NCBI GenBank assembly: GCA_039654915.1
Contig: JBDJPA010000011.1
Span: 992,001-1,056,000 of the forward strand
Source: Aquilaria yunnanensis
Taxonomy: Eukaryota > Streptophyta > Magnoliopsida > Malvales > Thymelaeaceae
Direction: 5' to 3'
DNA: 64,000 nt
Under the pieces are notes generated by a model. That model was given only the letters and a program-made list of their open reading frames with translations, did no database searches and had not been told where the DNA came from. Positions within the stretch are counted from its first letter, which is position 1; every line of letters begins with the position of its first letter. Both the position numbers and the translations under genes were made by a program. Positions 63,061 through 64,000 of the stretch are shown here, piece by piece.

Positions 63061-64000
63061 TCAGAAAGGCTTATTTCATTTATTTCTTCAGAACTTTCTA
63101 AAGTTTCTTCTTGGACCTCTTCAGGTTCACCATCACTGTTTAAGAAGATTTGCATTAAACTCTTTTTTAATCATTCATTTATTTCTAAAGAGTTTATTTT
63201 TGTCTTGTTTTGCATTTATTAGCAAAATGTCCTTGTTTTCCACATTTCCAACAAACTCTTTGATCTTTTCCAGCTTTTCTCTTTTTAAATCTCCTAGAGA
63301 TTCTTGGTTTCTTTTCTGATTTTCCAAATTTTTTCCTCTTGTATTTTCTATAGGATTTGTGCTTCTTTTGTTTTCTAGGTTCATACTCAGAATATGGTCT
63401 TGGAATATCATAACCAAACTAGGAACAAAATTTTTCCATTTCTTTTTTTCTTGCCAATCTTTCTCTTTTCACATGTTTTTGCCATTGCATTTCATGACAC
63501 ATTTTTAAACCAACTTTTTTTTTTACTTCTGCTCTGATTTAACCATATGTATAATTTTCTAAATTAAGATGTCCTTGATTTTTTTCTTAGATGTGGTCCA
63601 TAACTAGTTGACCAAAATGTTTTGGTAACCCTTGGATAAATTTTTCTTTCCAAATAAAGGATTTACAGTCTTCCCTTTCATAAACTCTTGTAAGGAAAGT
63701 ATCTTTATATCATTCTAGATCTGACAATGTTCTACATCTCAGATTTAATAATAATTCTCTATTTCTACGTTTTTGCTTGCTGTATCACCAATAAAATGAG
63801 AATAAATCGTACACAATAAAGTGTTTACAACATCAAGCTCACTTGTTTTTATTCCCTTGTTCAGTTAGACACTTTTCCCACAAATTTTTTAACTGTCCTA
63901 TAAAACCAGTTATAATCATTTAACCAACTTTTGGATCTGAATTATCAACTCCTTTTCTAGCAACTATCTCATACATAATCATATTTTGGACAGTGTTTAC
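63061..64000 (-). pseudogene. Viral coat-protein region with zinc knuckle
   Basis: A CCHC box CWKCGKQGHFANKC lies at 63,212-63,253 on the minus strand, out of frame with the longest local ORF (63,417-63,175), which is therefore misleading. A basic patch rich in Lys/Arg precedes the box (about 63,280-63,420), then an acidic/Ser stretch follows. This pattern is that of caulimovirid coat proteins, whose CCHC box binds the genomic nucleic acid. The region continues out of the window and contains several stops. Confidence 0.75.

Larger units (their letters stand above)
58250..64000 (-). mobile_element. Endogenous pararetrovirus (Caulimoviridae), decayed, runs off the right edge
   Basis: Minus-strand order from 64,000 downward: coat-protein region with basic patch and zinc knuckle, linker, aspartic protease, reverse transcriptase, RNase H, another ORF, then a noncoding leader with TATA-like, poly(A) and tRNA-Met primer sites. 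This is the Caulimoviridae gene order, and the reverse transcriptase motifs are of that family. Multiple stops and frameshifts show an old integrated copy. The movement protein would be to the right of the window or on the far side of the primer site; neither is seen. The genus is undetermined (petuvirus-, solendovirus- or florendovirus-like are candidates). The left limit is approximate because it meets the hAT insertion. Confidence 0.85.

Noticed and set aside
63175..63417. 80-residue minus-strand ORF taken as a viral protein
   Set aside because: The zinc knuckle is encoded in a different frame across the same bases, so this ORF is not the real coding frame.

Overview
The window looks like a repeat-rich piece of a eudicot nuclear genome. 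The evidence is plant-type transposons throughout, an AT-rich background, broken wall-associated kinase (WAK) genes with plant-style exon structure, and an old plant pararetrovirus. I found no intact host gene, no rRNA, no complete tRNA and nothing bacterial. Nearly everything recognisable is a transposable element or a broken gene, often several layers deep.

Layout. 1-1.6 kb: AT-rich DNA with a Mutator-like MITE that has a perfect 10-bp target duplication. 1.6-4.8 kb: decayed hAT transposon, copy 1. 5.7-7.1 kb: AT-rich satellite-like DNA with a repeat of about 401 bp. 8.1-9.3 kb: CACTA-like element. 10.3-16.3 kb: decayed Copia element A, truncated inside reverse transcriptase and split by a 2.5-kb solo LTR. 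17.2-17.6 kb: WAK pseudogene fragment beside a Harbinger-like MITE. 18.3-23.3 kb: LTR fragment, small MITEs and AT-rich DNA. 23.4-33.7 kb: hAT copy 2 split by a 7.4-kb LTR element. 33.7-39.0 kb: a long-inverted-repeat element split by a 4.46-kb solo LTR. 40.2-41.6 kb: an inverted-repeat element carrying an RNase H-like fragment. 44.2-52.5 kb: a WAK exon broken by Copia element B, itself interrupted by two LTR insertions. 53.0-54.7 kb: a T-rich/A-rich inverted repeat with a tRNA-like end. 55-58 kb: nested MITEs and a non-autonomous hAT element with a perfect 8-bp target duplication. 58.2-64 kb (minus strand, running off the end): an endogenous Caulimoviridae copy with coat-protein zinc knuckle, protease, reverse transcriptase, RNase H, a downstream ORF, and a leader with poly(A) signal and tRNA-Met primer site.

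The most interesting object is the LTR element at 24,066-31,432. Its primer binding site (Tat/Ogre type) shows that the element reads on the minus strand, but I see no gag or pol there. Instead the plus strand carries a TATA box and a three-exon gene whose two 89-bp introns splice cleanly into a 504-residue charged, coiled-coil-like protein. It looks like a non-autonomous retrotransposon that keeps only an antisense gene. Its LTR end also contains a second copy of the LTR/PBS junction, 97 bp inside the present one.

Insertions can be ordered: solo LTRs are younger than the Copia and inverted-repeat elements they interrupt; the Tat-type element is younger than hAT copy 2; Copia B (with its own inserts) lies inside a WAK exon.
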